A stretch of DNA of 64,000 nt from Marisa cornuarietis (Eukaryota > Mollusca > Gastropoda > Architaenioglossa > Ampullariidae), in NCBI GenBank assembly GCA_004794655.1, contig SMMW01000622.1, positions 3,278,501 through 3,342,500 on the forward strand. Reading direction: 5' to 3'. Of this stretch, positions 36,596 through 47,980 are shown in pieces. Under the pieces are notes generated by a model, which made no database searches, was not told where the DNA came from, and saw only the letters and a list, made by a program, of their open reading frames with translations. Position 1 is the first letter of the stretch; the number at the start of each line of letters is the position of its first letter. Made by a program: the position numbers and the translations under genes.

Positions 36596-38481
36596 CTACT
36601 TGAAACCCATGACTGGAGGGTTGTAGGTTCCAGTTGCCATTTGCGAAGTGACCATAACAGATGGATTCATAGCTGGATCATTCATGGGTAGGTAAGGGTT
36701 GTTGGTTGTCTGTGACACCAGTACTGTTGGGCTGCTCAGGATATAGCCAGGCAAGGGATTGTTGGGAGAGGCAAAGCAGGCCACAAAGGAGGCTACAAGC
36801 AGGATTGCAAAACCAGTAGCAAACAGACCCAGTCCCCAGCCATAATGGGCAATATGTATGTTTTGAATATTTAGTGACACAACTCCATCAGCCTTGGAAA
36901 TAAAGATGCCCAGAGCAGCAGCACCACATGCACCTGAAAACACAAATCATGAGAATAAGTCAATGAAACATATAAATAAAATCAATATTTAGTCAGGATT
37001 AGACAAATTGTGTGAATCTGAGCAGAACTGTGACACACACATATTATCACATCATCACACTGATTATTTATGAAATGTACAAGCTCTTGAAATATGCCCA
37101 TACTTTTTATTTTTGATCACATTTTGAAAAAAACATTGTTATTAAAACTGTAAATTATAAATCAAGAAATCTGTCTCATATAGTAGACCACATTTCTCTG
37201 GATTCAAGCAACAAGAAGGGTTCTAAATAAAATGTGATTTTTCATTATCATAATTACCCATCTTAAAACTAGTGTACATACATTGAAGTGTTTATTGTCT
37301 ATAAAATGCAAGGTTTTTTTCAGACCCCCATTTAATACATTTGATAGTTTTGACCCTAGCTAGAATGATTGAGGAAATTCATGCATCAATTTAATATAAT
37401 TTTAGATAAAATTTCATATACCAGTCAGAAAGAAAACAAAATACATACCTATTTACTGTGATCTTGATCTATGGTTTATAATTAGCGCTTTTAGTATTTA
37501 ACTGTTATTGACAATAGTAAAGAATTACAAATATCAACTTTTATTTTTTATGTCTTACATGAAGATACCCTTACAATTTCGACTCTCAAAGCCAAACTGT
37601 TTTTGTTTTTTTAAGCTCCCTTTGAAAATTTTCTTTATTTGATTTGCATTTATTGATTTATGTGATTTACACATATGCAGTGGGAAGCATTGATATTGCT
37701 TGGTAATTCTCAACTCCTTTAACAACACTAGGACTGTGATTCTATACCCACATAGCATGCACAAAAACAGACTGTGTTCAAGGTATTTATTTGTTTTTTC
37801 CCCCAGTCATGTTTTTCAACTCTTTTTCTCATTACCACTTTGAAATTTCTGAGTAAAGAAATTGTTAAACTGATGGGTGCCCTACCAGCCAGAAAGCAGG
37901 TGATTCCAACACAAATGGTCTTGCTGCCCTGGCAACAGCATGCCATGCAGAGAGCAATGAGGCCACTGAGCACTCCAAACAGCACACACAAACATGCAGC
38001 GACCCGCACTACATGAAAGGCTGCATCTGAAAACCAAAATGTTTTATTCATACCTCTTTTAGTTAATAAAGCTACATTTCTAACTGTGCTATTCTCATGT
38101 ACAAGCTTTTTAATAAAAAAAATCACATTTTCCTTTAAAGTGCAAGTAATCATTGTATTACAATATCCAATCAAGAACAAACTATTTGGTGCTAAAAAAG
38201 GTTCACTGCTACTTCTTTGATAATACTGATAATGCTAGTGCATCTGAATTACCATTGATTTTATCCCATGGGATTACTTCACAGTCCGTTGATCCTAGAA
38301 ACTGTCCACAATACATCCAGAGACCAACATCCACTTCTGCCAGGTTTGATGAAGTGTCAAAATCCTTGCCGTTGAAGACCACCCAGTAAGGCACACCAGC
38401 ACCCACCAGGCACATAATTGACCCTATCACCATGCCAGCAAGGGCCAGCTTTTGTGCTGTGCTGAAATCACTGTATGCCAT
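36596..38481 (-). CDS. Claudin/PMP22-like four-pass membrane protein, paralogue 1
   Basis: Three coding exons, 38253-38481, 37886-38026 and 36596-36933, join in frame (each break after the first base of a codon) into 235 residues. The layout is that of the claudin/PMP22 superfamily. TM1 spans about 12-31. The first extracellular loop carries W33, G-L-W at 53-55 and cysteines at 58 and 67, matching the W...GLW-x2-C...C signature. TM2 (about 85-106) ends in CMACCC, TM3 spans about 115-135, and TM4 spans about 150-172 (GWGLGLFATGFAILLVASFVACF). A cytosolic tail of about 60 residues follows, rich in N, P, T and M. The likely place is the plasma membrane, at cell-cell contacts or as an EMP/PMP22-like protein; function is inferred only. 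The start is supported by a 3' splice site ending 12 bases before the ATG, so a leader exon lies upstream. Paralogue 2 at 53.1-55.9 kb has the same exon phases. Confidence 0.85.
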
Positions 38482-38493
38482 CTTTGTTGGTTT
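38482..38493 (-). other. 5' UTR part of coding exon 1, with 3' splice site
   Basis: On the minus strand TTATTAACAG precedes AAACCAACAAAG and then the ATG. Paralogue 2 has CTTTTACAG then AAACCAGCAAA and ATG. Conservation of both the acceptor and the short leader argues for a spliced, non-coding first exon in both genes. Confidence 0.7.
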
Positions 38494-40321
38494 CTGTTAA
38501 TAAAATAATGAAACTTTGAAAGTGGATGGATCCTGCACTGTCTGCTAATTCCATCCCATAAGTAGTTCACAGAAAACTGAAACAATTCTTAAGTGCTTAT
38601 GAGTTATAATGGCACTGTTATAGTACATGTATAAGCGTTTCACTATTGTGCTTCAGTGATGTCAGACATTTCATGACACAAATAATCTTAACTCAAATGA
38701 AGTGGTGCATCAAAAGTCAGCAATAAATCACAGATGAGTTTATCAGAGAAATCAACAAGAAAAAAGCTGGTTACCCCTGCTAGTTCTGTTGCTAAAGATA
38801 AGCACTGCTTGCCCTTACTGAAATGTATCATGCTAAAACAAGATAACCCAAGGTGTTTTCAGCTGGCACTATTTATGAACACTGGTGTAACAGAGCTGAT
38901 ATGATGGCGCATTTTCAATTAATTCTGACCATATTTTTCAAAATACTTGGGGTGGAAGGATTTCTATTTACACCAAATTCAAACAAAATATTTTAAGCCT
39001 CATTAACTATTATTATAGTTATAGTTCTCTTTTTTTACATGTAGATAGCCAGATAGGACCTTATTAAATCTCTTTGCAGATATAAGCTTTTATAAAAGAT
39101 TCAAATCCATTCATGCTCTCATCTACTTCACCTCGTCTCCTTCCTTCTCTTCATGGCCTTCCAATTCAGCATTTTAAAAAAATGGATAATTGGCTTTAAA
39201 TATGATTTTACTGTAGAATTATAATTTGCATAACTCTAAACAGCTTTCAGTGTGAACAGCCTCAGTGTTTTTACTGCATACCAACAGCATTTCATGGCCA
39301 CACATCTTAGTGACTGTGTGTGTGTGAAAAGGAAGGGAAGCTGGAGATATGACTTCTAATAACTGTCGAGTTTGTTCGGTTTTTTTTTTCTAAATAATTC
39401 ATCTGCTCGACTCATTTCCACTATAAGTAAAGGCAAGGCAAGCAAATCCATTTAACATTTGTCTTGTATATACTGAAGTCAGCTACACTTAGTACTACGA
39501 CATATCTTTCATATTTGAGAATATTAAAACAGATCAATCGAGGAGGGGAATAAAACTCTGTAAAAACTCCTGCCCGAAACCTTCGCTCCTCATCTGACTC
39601 CCGCATTTTATCCCTCCCTCTCACAAAGACAGTCACATATGGACAACGGATGTTCTCCCTTTGTGCTGCTCAGCAGTGGAACTTTCTACCACATCATATT
39701 CGCCACTCAGCCTCTAAGGCCGCTTTCAAACGCTCTCTTAAAACATATCTTTTTACAAAATACTATTCCTGACTTGTACCTCATCTTTATGTTGTCCAGT
39801 GTCCCTATGTGTACCTCACTGTCTACTGGTTGTTATGTTTTCGTTCTATCAAATTGTACTGCGCAGAGAGTGCAATCTATCTTATTCGTGATTCTGCGCA
39901 TTATAAGTTCGCATTATTAAAATGCTCTCTCTGTCACCAACTCTCATCTGGCAAAGTTTACACAAATCTTTATGCGCAGAATATCAGGAATGAACATGAA
40001 TAAGATTCCACTGCCAAGGCTACAGCCAACGGGAAGTTGGAAAGTGGGACCACACGAAGTCATGGGTTTGATGGTGTCTTGTGCATCGTGAAGTTGTTAG
40101 TTTCTGAGAAAGTCTGAGGTGGGTTGGGAGTGTTGCTAATTCTTGCAGATTCTGAGAGAAAAAAAGATCGTGAAGCGATCTCAGTCTAGTAACTTGGATA
40201 AGGGGGAAAAAGGTTCTGCTATCTAATAGCTATATAGACTTTTAAAGCCTTTACTCTTTAGATGATCTCTAGGAAGAGAAAGGACGCAGATACCCTGTTT
40301 TAACATCCGAGCGGCTTTGTG
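38494..40321. other. Probable leader intron of claudin-like gene 1
   Basis: This lies between the 3' splice site before the gene-1 ATG and candidate leader exons further right. Apart from the LINE tail at 39581-39772 no coding or RNA feature is visible. Confidence 0.5.
39581..39772 (+). mobile_element. LINE C-terminus remnant (CR1/jockey type)
   Basis: One open segment of 63 codons encodes LRSSSDSRILSLPLTKTVTYG, a W-N-F-L-P motif and AFKRSLKTYLFTKYYS before a stop. This is the standard C-terminal end of CR1/jockey-type LINE polyproteins. The 3' flank continues with TGCGCAGAGAGTGCAAT and a TGCGCATTATAAGTTCGCATTATTA-like tail, which fits a LINE 3' UTR up to about 39920. The rest of the element is missing. 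It lies antisense in the probable leader intron of claudin-like gene 1. Confidence 0.75.
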
Positions 40322-40960
40322 TAACAGGGTGGGACGAGCCACGAGGGTAGCTTGCCTAGTCTCACCACAATAATCAACACAACACTGTCGTGGGTTCAGG
40401 CTTTACTTGTACGCCACAGGATAGGTCTGGCTAAGGCGAAAGCATGTACATCAGATACACGTTCTCCCAACTGCTTGGCGGTGCGATGCTCCCACCTCTG
40501 AACCTTTGCACCCGCACGCCACTGGCGGTACACACGTCTCCTTCCTTCGAGGATTGGGAGTCCAAAAAGCCTCTTTCCTTGTCTCCTTTCTTCGGGCACG
40601 TGGTCAGGTGTGGAAGTCTTCCCATTGGTTCTTTCGCTCTCGCATTCTCTCACGATGTCTATTTCTTTAACTAACCAATCGTGCATCGGTTTACAGGCTA
40701 TCCACGTGGTGTCGCTGCACACTCGCTGACCAATGCCTAACCTATCAATCTAACCACAATCACGGCGCGACCGGCGCCTGTCGCGACAGTGTCGCGCCCA
40801 TCGTCTGCTTTCATCGCTCAGCACCGACGTCAAGTCTGCAGCAATGAAAACAAACGCTATTGTCCCGGCTATAGGTGTACCGGTCTTCTAATTAACGGTC
40901 TACCCCCTAGGCAACACTCAACGGTCTTCCTTACATAACCGGCCCAGTGTATGTCAGCTA
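40322..40960 (-). repeat. Diverged LTR copy, inverted
   Basis: The complement of this stretch matches 33430-33900 of the solo LTR over several hundred bases by eye. Shared stretches include CCTAGGGGGTAGACCG, AAACCGATGCACGATTGG (GACCGATGCACGATTGG in the LTR), GACAAGGAAAGAGGCTTTTT and GTGTACCGCCAG. The left part to 40322 and any extension toward 41388 are not matched as clearly, and the ends and target duplication are unresolved. Confidence 0.75.
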
Positions 40961-41247
40961 CCTCTTTATCCCTGTGTGTGTGTGTGTGCAATGCGTGTCC
41001 TACCGCATGCGACTATATTTGTGTTCACTGCTGTACAAAATGCAGTCTGCTACGAAAGGTCTGTGCGACCTCTCCGTGCCGTCCTTTTTCTCTATCCCTC
41101 TGCCTCAGCTCGGCCGTTCTCAACATCCATGAGGACATCGTATACTGACAATGAATATTCTGCGCTCATGAAGTAAATATATTTAACCGACGATGATTCC
41201 CCACTCCTTCTAAACACTCGTCAGCTTAAACGAATAAACAAACTTAC

Positions 41248-41290
41248 CTAAAAAGAGCAAATTCTGGTGCGTTTTTTTATTTTTACACAA
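41248..41290 (-). promoter_or_regulatory. Weak candidate leader-exon donor, claudin-like gene 1
   Basis: On the minus strand, exon-like sequence ending TCTTTTTAG is followed by GTAAGTTTGTTTATTCG. The intron side resembles that of the 47.7 kb block (GTAAGTTTACTTATTCA). Homology upstream of the donor is not convincing, so this may be a truncated copy or chance. Confidence 0.25.
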
Positions 41291-41388
41291 TAGGGTTTCC
41301 GCTTTCAAACTGACTGTGGCGAGCCAACTTATAATATTATAATTAGCCTGCTATGTTTGATCAAACCGCCGTTTCGCCACAGTCTGCT

Positions 41389-44300
41389 AACCCTTTTACA
41401 ACGCGTACACTCCCAGACTTCCTGGCACCGACTGCCCTCTGAGTCACGACAATCCGCCTCTCCGTAATAAAGTGAGCGAAAAACATGCTCTGCTCCTGAT
41501 GCCTTTCCTGTTTCTTTATGAATGTTTATTAAGTTTTGTTTTATCTCTGCAACGATAGGTGCCGAGCAACATTTCGGTGCCGTATAAGGCCCGCTGGCCA
41601 GACGTTCCCACCCCTACTTGCAAGTGTTCAAGAAGTACAATGAAAGTGGTATTACTTAAATCAAAAATACGTGTACAGCCTACTGATATCGGAGTCCTGC
41701 TGTTAACAAACACGCTAGAATGTGTAACGATCAAAAGTCCTATAAACTTTCATCAATATTCTTCAACAACAACAAAATTACAAAAGTTCTCATTTAACAA
41801 CTCCAAGAATCGACATATTTTTGAGTCAAACTTGAACAACCCAGTAAGCATACTGTGAACAGCCGTCATCCTCATCTCCTGCATATAAACTAGGAGCTGT
41901 TTCATATTAGAACGGCTAAAAGATTTGTCCCAAGACCTATTACCACCTGCCGAGTCCACCATTTGTAAACCGCAAAATAGGACCCACACTGGTCGCTACT
42001 TCATGAGTATGTAGCTATGAGGAAATAAATGCTACCCATTTTTTGTACATAATTTTATCCTCATATTCTTCTTTTTATGTCATACTTTTGTTATTATAGC
42101 AGTCTAGCACCTCTAACAAGAGAAACGTGCTGATCACTTTGCTGTAATGCCAGTACGATTCTTTTATTCTAGAACCTTTTGTCTTGTTTGCTGCCGTTGG
42201 ACCAAGAAGAAAATAAAGAAAATTTAAAAAAGACTGCTAATCGTTCCAACATAGTATATAATGCATCTACCTGTCATCACAGGTAGGATTTGTTGACGTG
42301 GGGTCAGAACCGTTGCAGAGCAGAGCAGGTACCTGTATCAGTCCCATATATTCTCAAGTATGATGCACAGAAAATCACTAACAAAACACAAGCGGCCAGA
42401 ACTCTATGGGTGGGCGGAGGAACAAGTTTATTGTTGAAAAAAAGCCACATTTTCCCACAAGACGTGGAAAACGGCACAGCAACCGTTTCAATAAAGAGAA
42501 AGAAACCTAAACCATTTATATTATCCTCTACAGATCGACAGTAGTAGACAACTGTTGTAAAACAAACAACATCCCCAGTGAGATGACAAGTGAACCACAG
42601 CGAGGGGAAATATACAGCAAGCTACCGGTACTCCTTTCCAGGGGGAGGTACCCACCACCACCACCAACACACACACACGCACGTGCGCACACAAAGAATA
42701 CGTAGGCCTGCGTCGAAAAAAAAAACCGTTGAGGTAGTGAGATCTTCTCTACCAGCCCCACTCCCTTCTGTCTGCTCGTGGGCTGCTGCGCATTTAGTGA
42801 ATATGCGAGGGCATATCCAATGTGCACTCGTTAGGCAGTTATGAATTTAGACTGCCTGGTTCCTGCACTCGTCCGTTCTAAAAGAAAGTAAAAAAAAAAA
42901 AAAACCACGCCACAGCGACAGAACACTGATAACTTGCTCGACGGCCGAACTATCATCATCAGCCGAAACGCAGTAGTAGGAAGAAATCCCCTTAGGAGTG
43001 TCACAAGAAATTATCTCGAAATTCCTTCCCTTAAAAAGCATGTGCCTAAACCTAAAGAGATACATATTTAAACGCTGAGATTGGAGGAGGAAAAAGGCTA
43101 TAAAAAATCCACCCCACTTCAGATAAACTCCACAATGGATTCAAGCGACTTGTTCAGCTTCACAGCCAAAGAAATTGCACTTGTTGAACTCTCACTCTTG
43201 CAAAACCGCATGCGTATCCGGTATCGAGATGCAGATACCAGCAAACAATAACAAGGAAAATCTCATCAAAACTCAGAGTAAGGAATCAGTGATATTTTCT
43301 TAACCCATACACGTCGTTCATTAATCACAGGTTGAGGCATAATTGGTTGTAAGAAGTGATCTAAACCCACCTCGCTGATTACTACGATATTTATCTGCCA
43401 CTTTAGGTGCAGTTTGAAATCACTATAAAACCTTGCTTGACGGCCATAAGGCGAGTGTAAAAGGCCGCGACGCCATCCATATGAGTTTTATTCAAAGATA
43501 CCGGCAGTTTATCCACGTGTATAATTGCCGGACCTCGTGCAAAGAACCAGGTGGTTTCGTTAACCCGACGGGCCAATTAGTTTCTGCTTCATGAGCCACC
43601 GAGTAAGTGAATTTAGTCGATCGACATAGCGGAGATTCATGTTGAAAGGTGCCACTGTGTATGTATTCTGTCAAACGGAAAGCGAAAAATCTACAAGGAT
43701 TAAAACATTGCCAGCAAGAAGCTGCAGACAATCAAAATTACATAGCGGTTCGTAAAACGATTTGTGTTTTATCCTGAGTCAACAAATATGGGTTTTTACC
43801 CACTACTTCCGGTTAGCCGACGCACCCAGCTTGAGTAGGAGGGACGAGCCTGCAGCACTAGGGCGCAGGAAACCACCGCATGGGTGGGTAGGGTGGGGGA
43901 GCTCGTGTAACAAAAGACAGTAGCGCTGTGTAGTGTAGGGATCAACTATCAAGTACAATGAGCGATGGTACAGGGACACCACAGCGCAGCCAAAATTTGA
44001 ATGTATAAATTATTTCGTTCAATTTGAACTGTTTTTTAATGTAACTTTTTGTATCTTTATTTACAACATCGTAGAAGTCTCTTGCTGCGGGAAAGAGCAG
44101 GGGTGGGTACTCTGGAGCTGCGTGTAACGTTGATTTTGTAGATGTTGTGATCGCTGTACATCGTCCCGTGCATGTCGATGTTAACGTGGGTGGCCAGTAT
44201 TAAGCAATAACCCTTCGCTGGGGGGTCAATGTCACGCGTTCGAAGGATAAGTATTTCGAGTATTTCGAGTATTTTATTTGGCTATAAGCCCTGGGGGCAT

Positions 44301-46240
44301 TTTTAGCCATAACATCACAGCTATTATAATCACAATGGCAGTTTTTTTTTTCTCAGTAACAAGCTTCCGGAACACTAACACTCACAGACTTGTTATCAGT
44401 GTTCTCTCTCTGCAAAGCCTGGAAAACCTACACTGCCCGAATATTGGCTGTTCGAGTTTTAACCGACAGGTTAAGCGTGATAAACGTCGTTCTGTAAACA
44501 CATGATAAGCGCATATCGTCGTGTCACAGTGGAAGGAACACATCCTCATTCGAAATGGCGCTGCGTTAATCGGCTGGTGGCACTGTGGCTATTGTGTTCT
44601 CTTATCTTCAGGTTGTTCATCATCATCTGCGTCCTGGAGTCTCGGCACGACCAACGCATGCTGTTTACCTTACTCTTTTTTTTTTCTCCTTCTCACGATC
44701 GTCGAGGCTTTCTCATTTATCCTCTGTCTCATTCTTGCAAAAACTTGACATGAAGGCAAGGTGCCGTTAATGTTCTGGTTTACCGATTTTTCTCAAATTC
44801 TGCAGTCCACTCATTGCTACGAGCCAACCTTCATGTCTTCAAATATTACTAACATTTTACTAATATTCGACTAATACTATACGTGAATATATTTAAAACA
44901 GCATTACTACAACATTAGCTACGTTATCAGCTTAACACACAGTTGTGATGCACTGCCTTCTTTCCATTAATATTTAAAATGAAAGACCTATGAGGCAGTG
45001 AACTCTGGGTTTGTCTCTTGAACTGACAACATGAGTTCAAAAGAAAATATATAATTATAGCATACATATAGTTAACATAATTTCTTTTGTTTTTGTAAGT
45101 AGTGTTCTTTGTCTTTATGAATTGCATATTTATTTAAACTTGACATTTTTCGTAGTTAAAGCTGATTGTGCATCAACTTTCTGGCAGAAAGAAAAAAATG
45201 TCAACACGTCTGGTTTAAAATAATTGCATGAAGTAATCCGTGTTCATAGAAACGCAACCAAGAAAATCATAAGTTGAAATAAAAAAACGATTTATAGTAA
45301 AACTGCATGTGTGAAAACCTTGAAAGATACCGTAAGCAGGATGCAAAAAACAACAGTACTTTTGTTATTATCTTTCTGTGTTTTCGAACTGTTGTGTGCT
45401 TTGTTGCAATACACCTTCCGTGTCGATATGACAACGCGAGATGTTTGTTTTGGCTGGGTGTGACGATGTATCATGCGAAAAATTTATGTTTGAAATAAGT
45501 GTAATGGCAAAGGGCGCAGTGAGGGAAAATGTATGGTGTGCATGAAGTGGCCGAAGGCAGCCTTTGCATGTAGGATCGACGATTAAACCAGCACCAAGCT
45601 ACACCTGACACCGAGGTCGCGCGAAGGCTATCTGGAAAGGAAGCGTTCACATGACGGCTTATGTAAAACCAAACTTCGTCAAACTTTTATCCGGCCAAGA
45701 AGGGCCTTTTAAGAAGGTGATATAGATACATAGTGAATAAAGTTCTGAACAAACTGCAAATTAACTACAGAGTACTAAAAGGACCATTATGCCAGATCTA
45801 AAATAGTGTCTAATATAAAGATAAAGGAAAAAACAAGGGCAGTTGGAAATGTCTACGTCGAAGCGAACCGACACCCACATTTATAGCTAAAAATTTAACA
45901 AGAGGAGTGGAGCAGATTTTAATAAGGTAAATGTTACCTACCCCTACCAGCATCCAGCTCGGTACACAATGGAGCGTAGGAGTACTATGAGCCCTACGGT
46001 CGAGAGATGTTTTCGGCGTGCAGCAAAACCTCTGCATAAAGTGGTTGCGACTAGTAGATGACTAGTGAAACTAATGACACTGTAATGTGAACTTTTCCAC
46101 ACGCTACCTTCGACCTCACCGTGCTTTATCCTTTGCCCTCGAGTAAGGCCATTGTCGATCCTGCGCCTGCAAAGTCGCTATTCAGCTCCTGGGGTACCCC
46201 TGCCCCTCCAACCTTCTAAATACCTTCGACGGCTTAGATG
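41389..46240. other. Gene-free stretch upstream of claudin-like gene 1
   Basis: No exon with family resemblance was found. A 38-codon frame starting at 43136 and frames at 44278-44770 are unsupported. Simple runs include CCA/CA at about 42652-42675 and poly-A near 42716-42725 and 42889-42904. It could lie within a long leader intron or be promoter-distal DNA. Confidence 0.45.
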
Positions 46241-46255
46241 TTTAAAGGAACTTAC

Positions 46256-46460
46256 CCAAAGCAGGCAACGAGTTGTGTTGTGTTGCTGCTTTGCTTTCAG
46301 ACAATGTGGTACAACGCCAGGCCTTCGTGGTGTCAAAGGGAGCCAACAGGGTGCACCCCTAACATTAGGTGACATTTAGCACACAACAAAAATAACGCAG
46401 ATGACAAAAGATCTCCACACATCAGTTCCAGGAACATTGTTGATCTTTCATAAAACCTTT
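46256..46460 (-). promoter_or_regulatory. Candidate leader exon/promoter block A
   Basis: Read on the minus strand, the block ends in TTTGG followed by the donor GTAAGTTCC. It is homologous in the same order to the block at 47.7 kb. Shared pieces on the plus strand are ACTTACCCAAAGCA, GACAAT-TGGT-CAAC-CCAG, GGTGACATTTAGCACACAACAAAAATAAC, ATCAGTTC-AGGAA and TGATCTTTCATA. It may be an alternative promoter with first exon for claudin-like gene 1, about 7.8 kb upstream of the ATG, or a repeat copy. No transcript evidence is available here. Confidence 0.45.
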
Positions 46461-47723
46461 CCTTTACCACCTGTACATTAATACTTTCCGATTTTTTTTT
46501 TTTTTTTTTGGAAGATGAATGTTGAAGAGAAATTCTAGTGTGGTATCATCTTTCTCTCTAGGGTAAAAGTGGCCACCCGTTCAGGTTTTATGTATGTAAA
46601 GTAACTAAGAAATATTTGATTGAGTCTGTGTGAAAAACATTTCTTAATTTTCAATAAACCTGCAAGTCTGTTTCTTCCAAACGCAGACAAGAAGAAAGAT
46701 AAAAGTGTTTTTTTTTTTTTGTGGCGACAATTGTAATCTGCCCACATGTCATAATGTTGGTACATGAGGTCACATTGTAATCTGAACATGCGTTACAATT
46801 GTGGCGATCAGTAATCTGAATCTAATGTAATAGGAGCTTACTGTACACTCGCTTTACATTCTTATCTAAGGTATGTTCTATCTTTTTAATACATTCTATG
46901 TGCACCAGACTCTTGTGAGCCTAGAAGGAACCAGCGAAAAGAATCATCGCCGTGCAGCACTTACCTGGATGTGGGAGAATTTTGTAGTAATGCTTTATAG
47001 TTGTCATAGATGGGATGAAAACAGAAAGGACACAGACAAATTATCAGTTTCACCAATTTAAATCTATATGTGGTTAAAAGAAACAGGACCGTTTTTGATG
47101 AAGGTAGTAGAGATGGACAAAGATGACTAAAATGTAAAAAAAAAATAAATAAATAAAAATAAAGCAGGCTTGTCCCTGAATCCGTAACAAGATCAACCGG
47201 TGCTGTAAAGCGTGCTGTGAACTGTGCGGTCGTAAAATTTGACAAGATGGCTTGGTTTTCATTGCAGCCCATAAAACCGCAGGCTATGGGGTGCCGAGGG
47301 GAATGTTCTCTACTTTCTCTCTCTAGCTACAGAACGCGCTCTGTACGTAATAAGCCATAGCAGGCGGGATAACGAGGTCGCTTTTCCCTGGCCACTGACA
47401 AGTTTATATTCCTGTAGCTACACTAATGCTAAGCGACACGTCCACTGCTATGCACATGGCCACAGACTGCAGTTTTGAGATGCACAGCACGCACACGCTG
47501 CCAAACAAGGTCACAGCGACTTCCTCGAAAGCGTCCGGATTTTTTTTTTTTTTTTTATATATCTGTCCCCCTGCGTGCGAGCGGCCATTCTCGGCAAGGC
47601 ATATTTCACATACTGTTGAGGCAAGGACAAAGGACTCCGGCTGTTCACTATTCGGCTCACAGTGTGCATTCCTTCTTTTCAATACCTAATTACTCGAAGG
47701 TTTAAATGAATAAGTAAACTTAC

Positions 47724-47980
47724 CCAAAGCACAACGGTGAAATGTGATTTTTGTTGTTAGGAGACAATTTGGTCCAACACCAGCTCCTGCGCTGTCAGAC
47801 TAACAAGTGACGAACCAGTCAGCGCAGACCCAGAACGTCACGTGACGTTTTGCACAAAACGAAAGTAACCGACATCGCAAGAACTTCTTGACGCAACCGT
47901 GGAACAAAGAAGCGAGAACCCTAAAAGGGCATCAGTTCTAGGAAATGCAATGATCTTTCATAGAAACTTGAAAGATGGTT
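47724..47980 (-). promoter_or_regulatory. Candidate leader exon/promoter block B
   Basis: On the minus strand this block ends in GCTTTGG followed by GTAAGTTTAC. It shares one part with block A and another with the block at 63.35 kb (GAGTGACGAGCCAGAC against AAGTGACGAACCAGTC; GGCACAAAACGAAAGTA against TGCACAAAACGAAAGTA; TTCTAGGAA). It holds a perfect 16-base palindrome at 47834-47849. Its position upstream of claudin-like gene 1, matched by block C upstream of gene 2, suggests a duplicated promoter and non-coding exon. Confidence 0.5.
47834..47849. promoter_or_regulatory. Perfect 16-bp palindrome AACGTCACGTGACGTT
   Basis: The palindrome nests an E-box (CACGTG) between two CRE half sites (ACGTCA and TGACGT). 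The corresponding place in the 63.35 kb block reads CACCATGTGACTTT, so the right half is partly kept there. Binding by bHLH or CREB/ATF-type factors would be expected but is not shown. Confidence 0.45.

Noticed and set aside
41318..41388. 70-bp unit bounded by TGTGGCGA and TTCGCCACA
   Set aside because: The short inverted ends may simply be the diverged end of the nearby LTR copy; no target duplication was found.
43136..43252. 38-codon plus-strand frame starting MDSSDLFSF
   Set aside because: Short, with no recognisable family, no clear splice context and no conserved neighbour; chance cannot be excluded.
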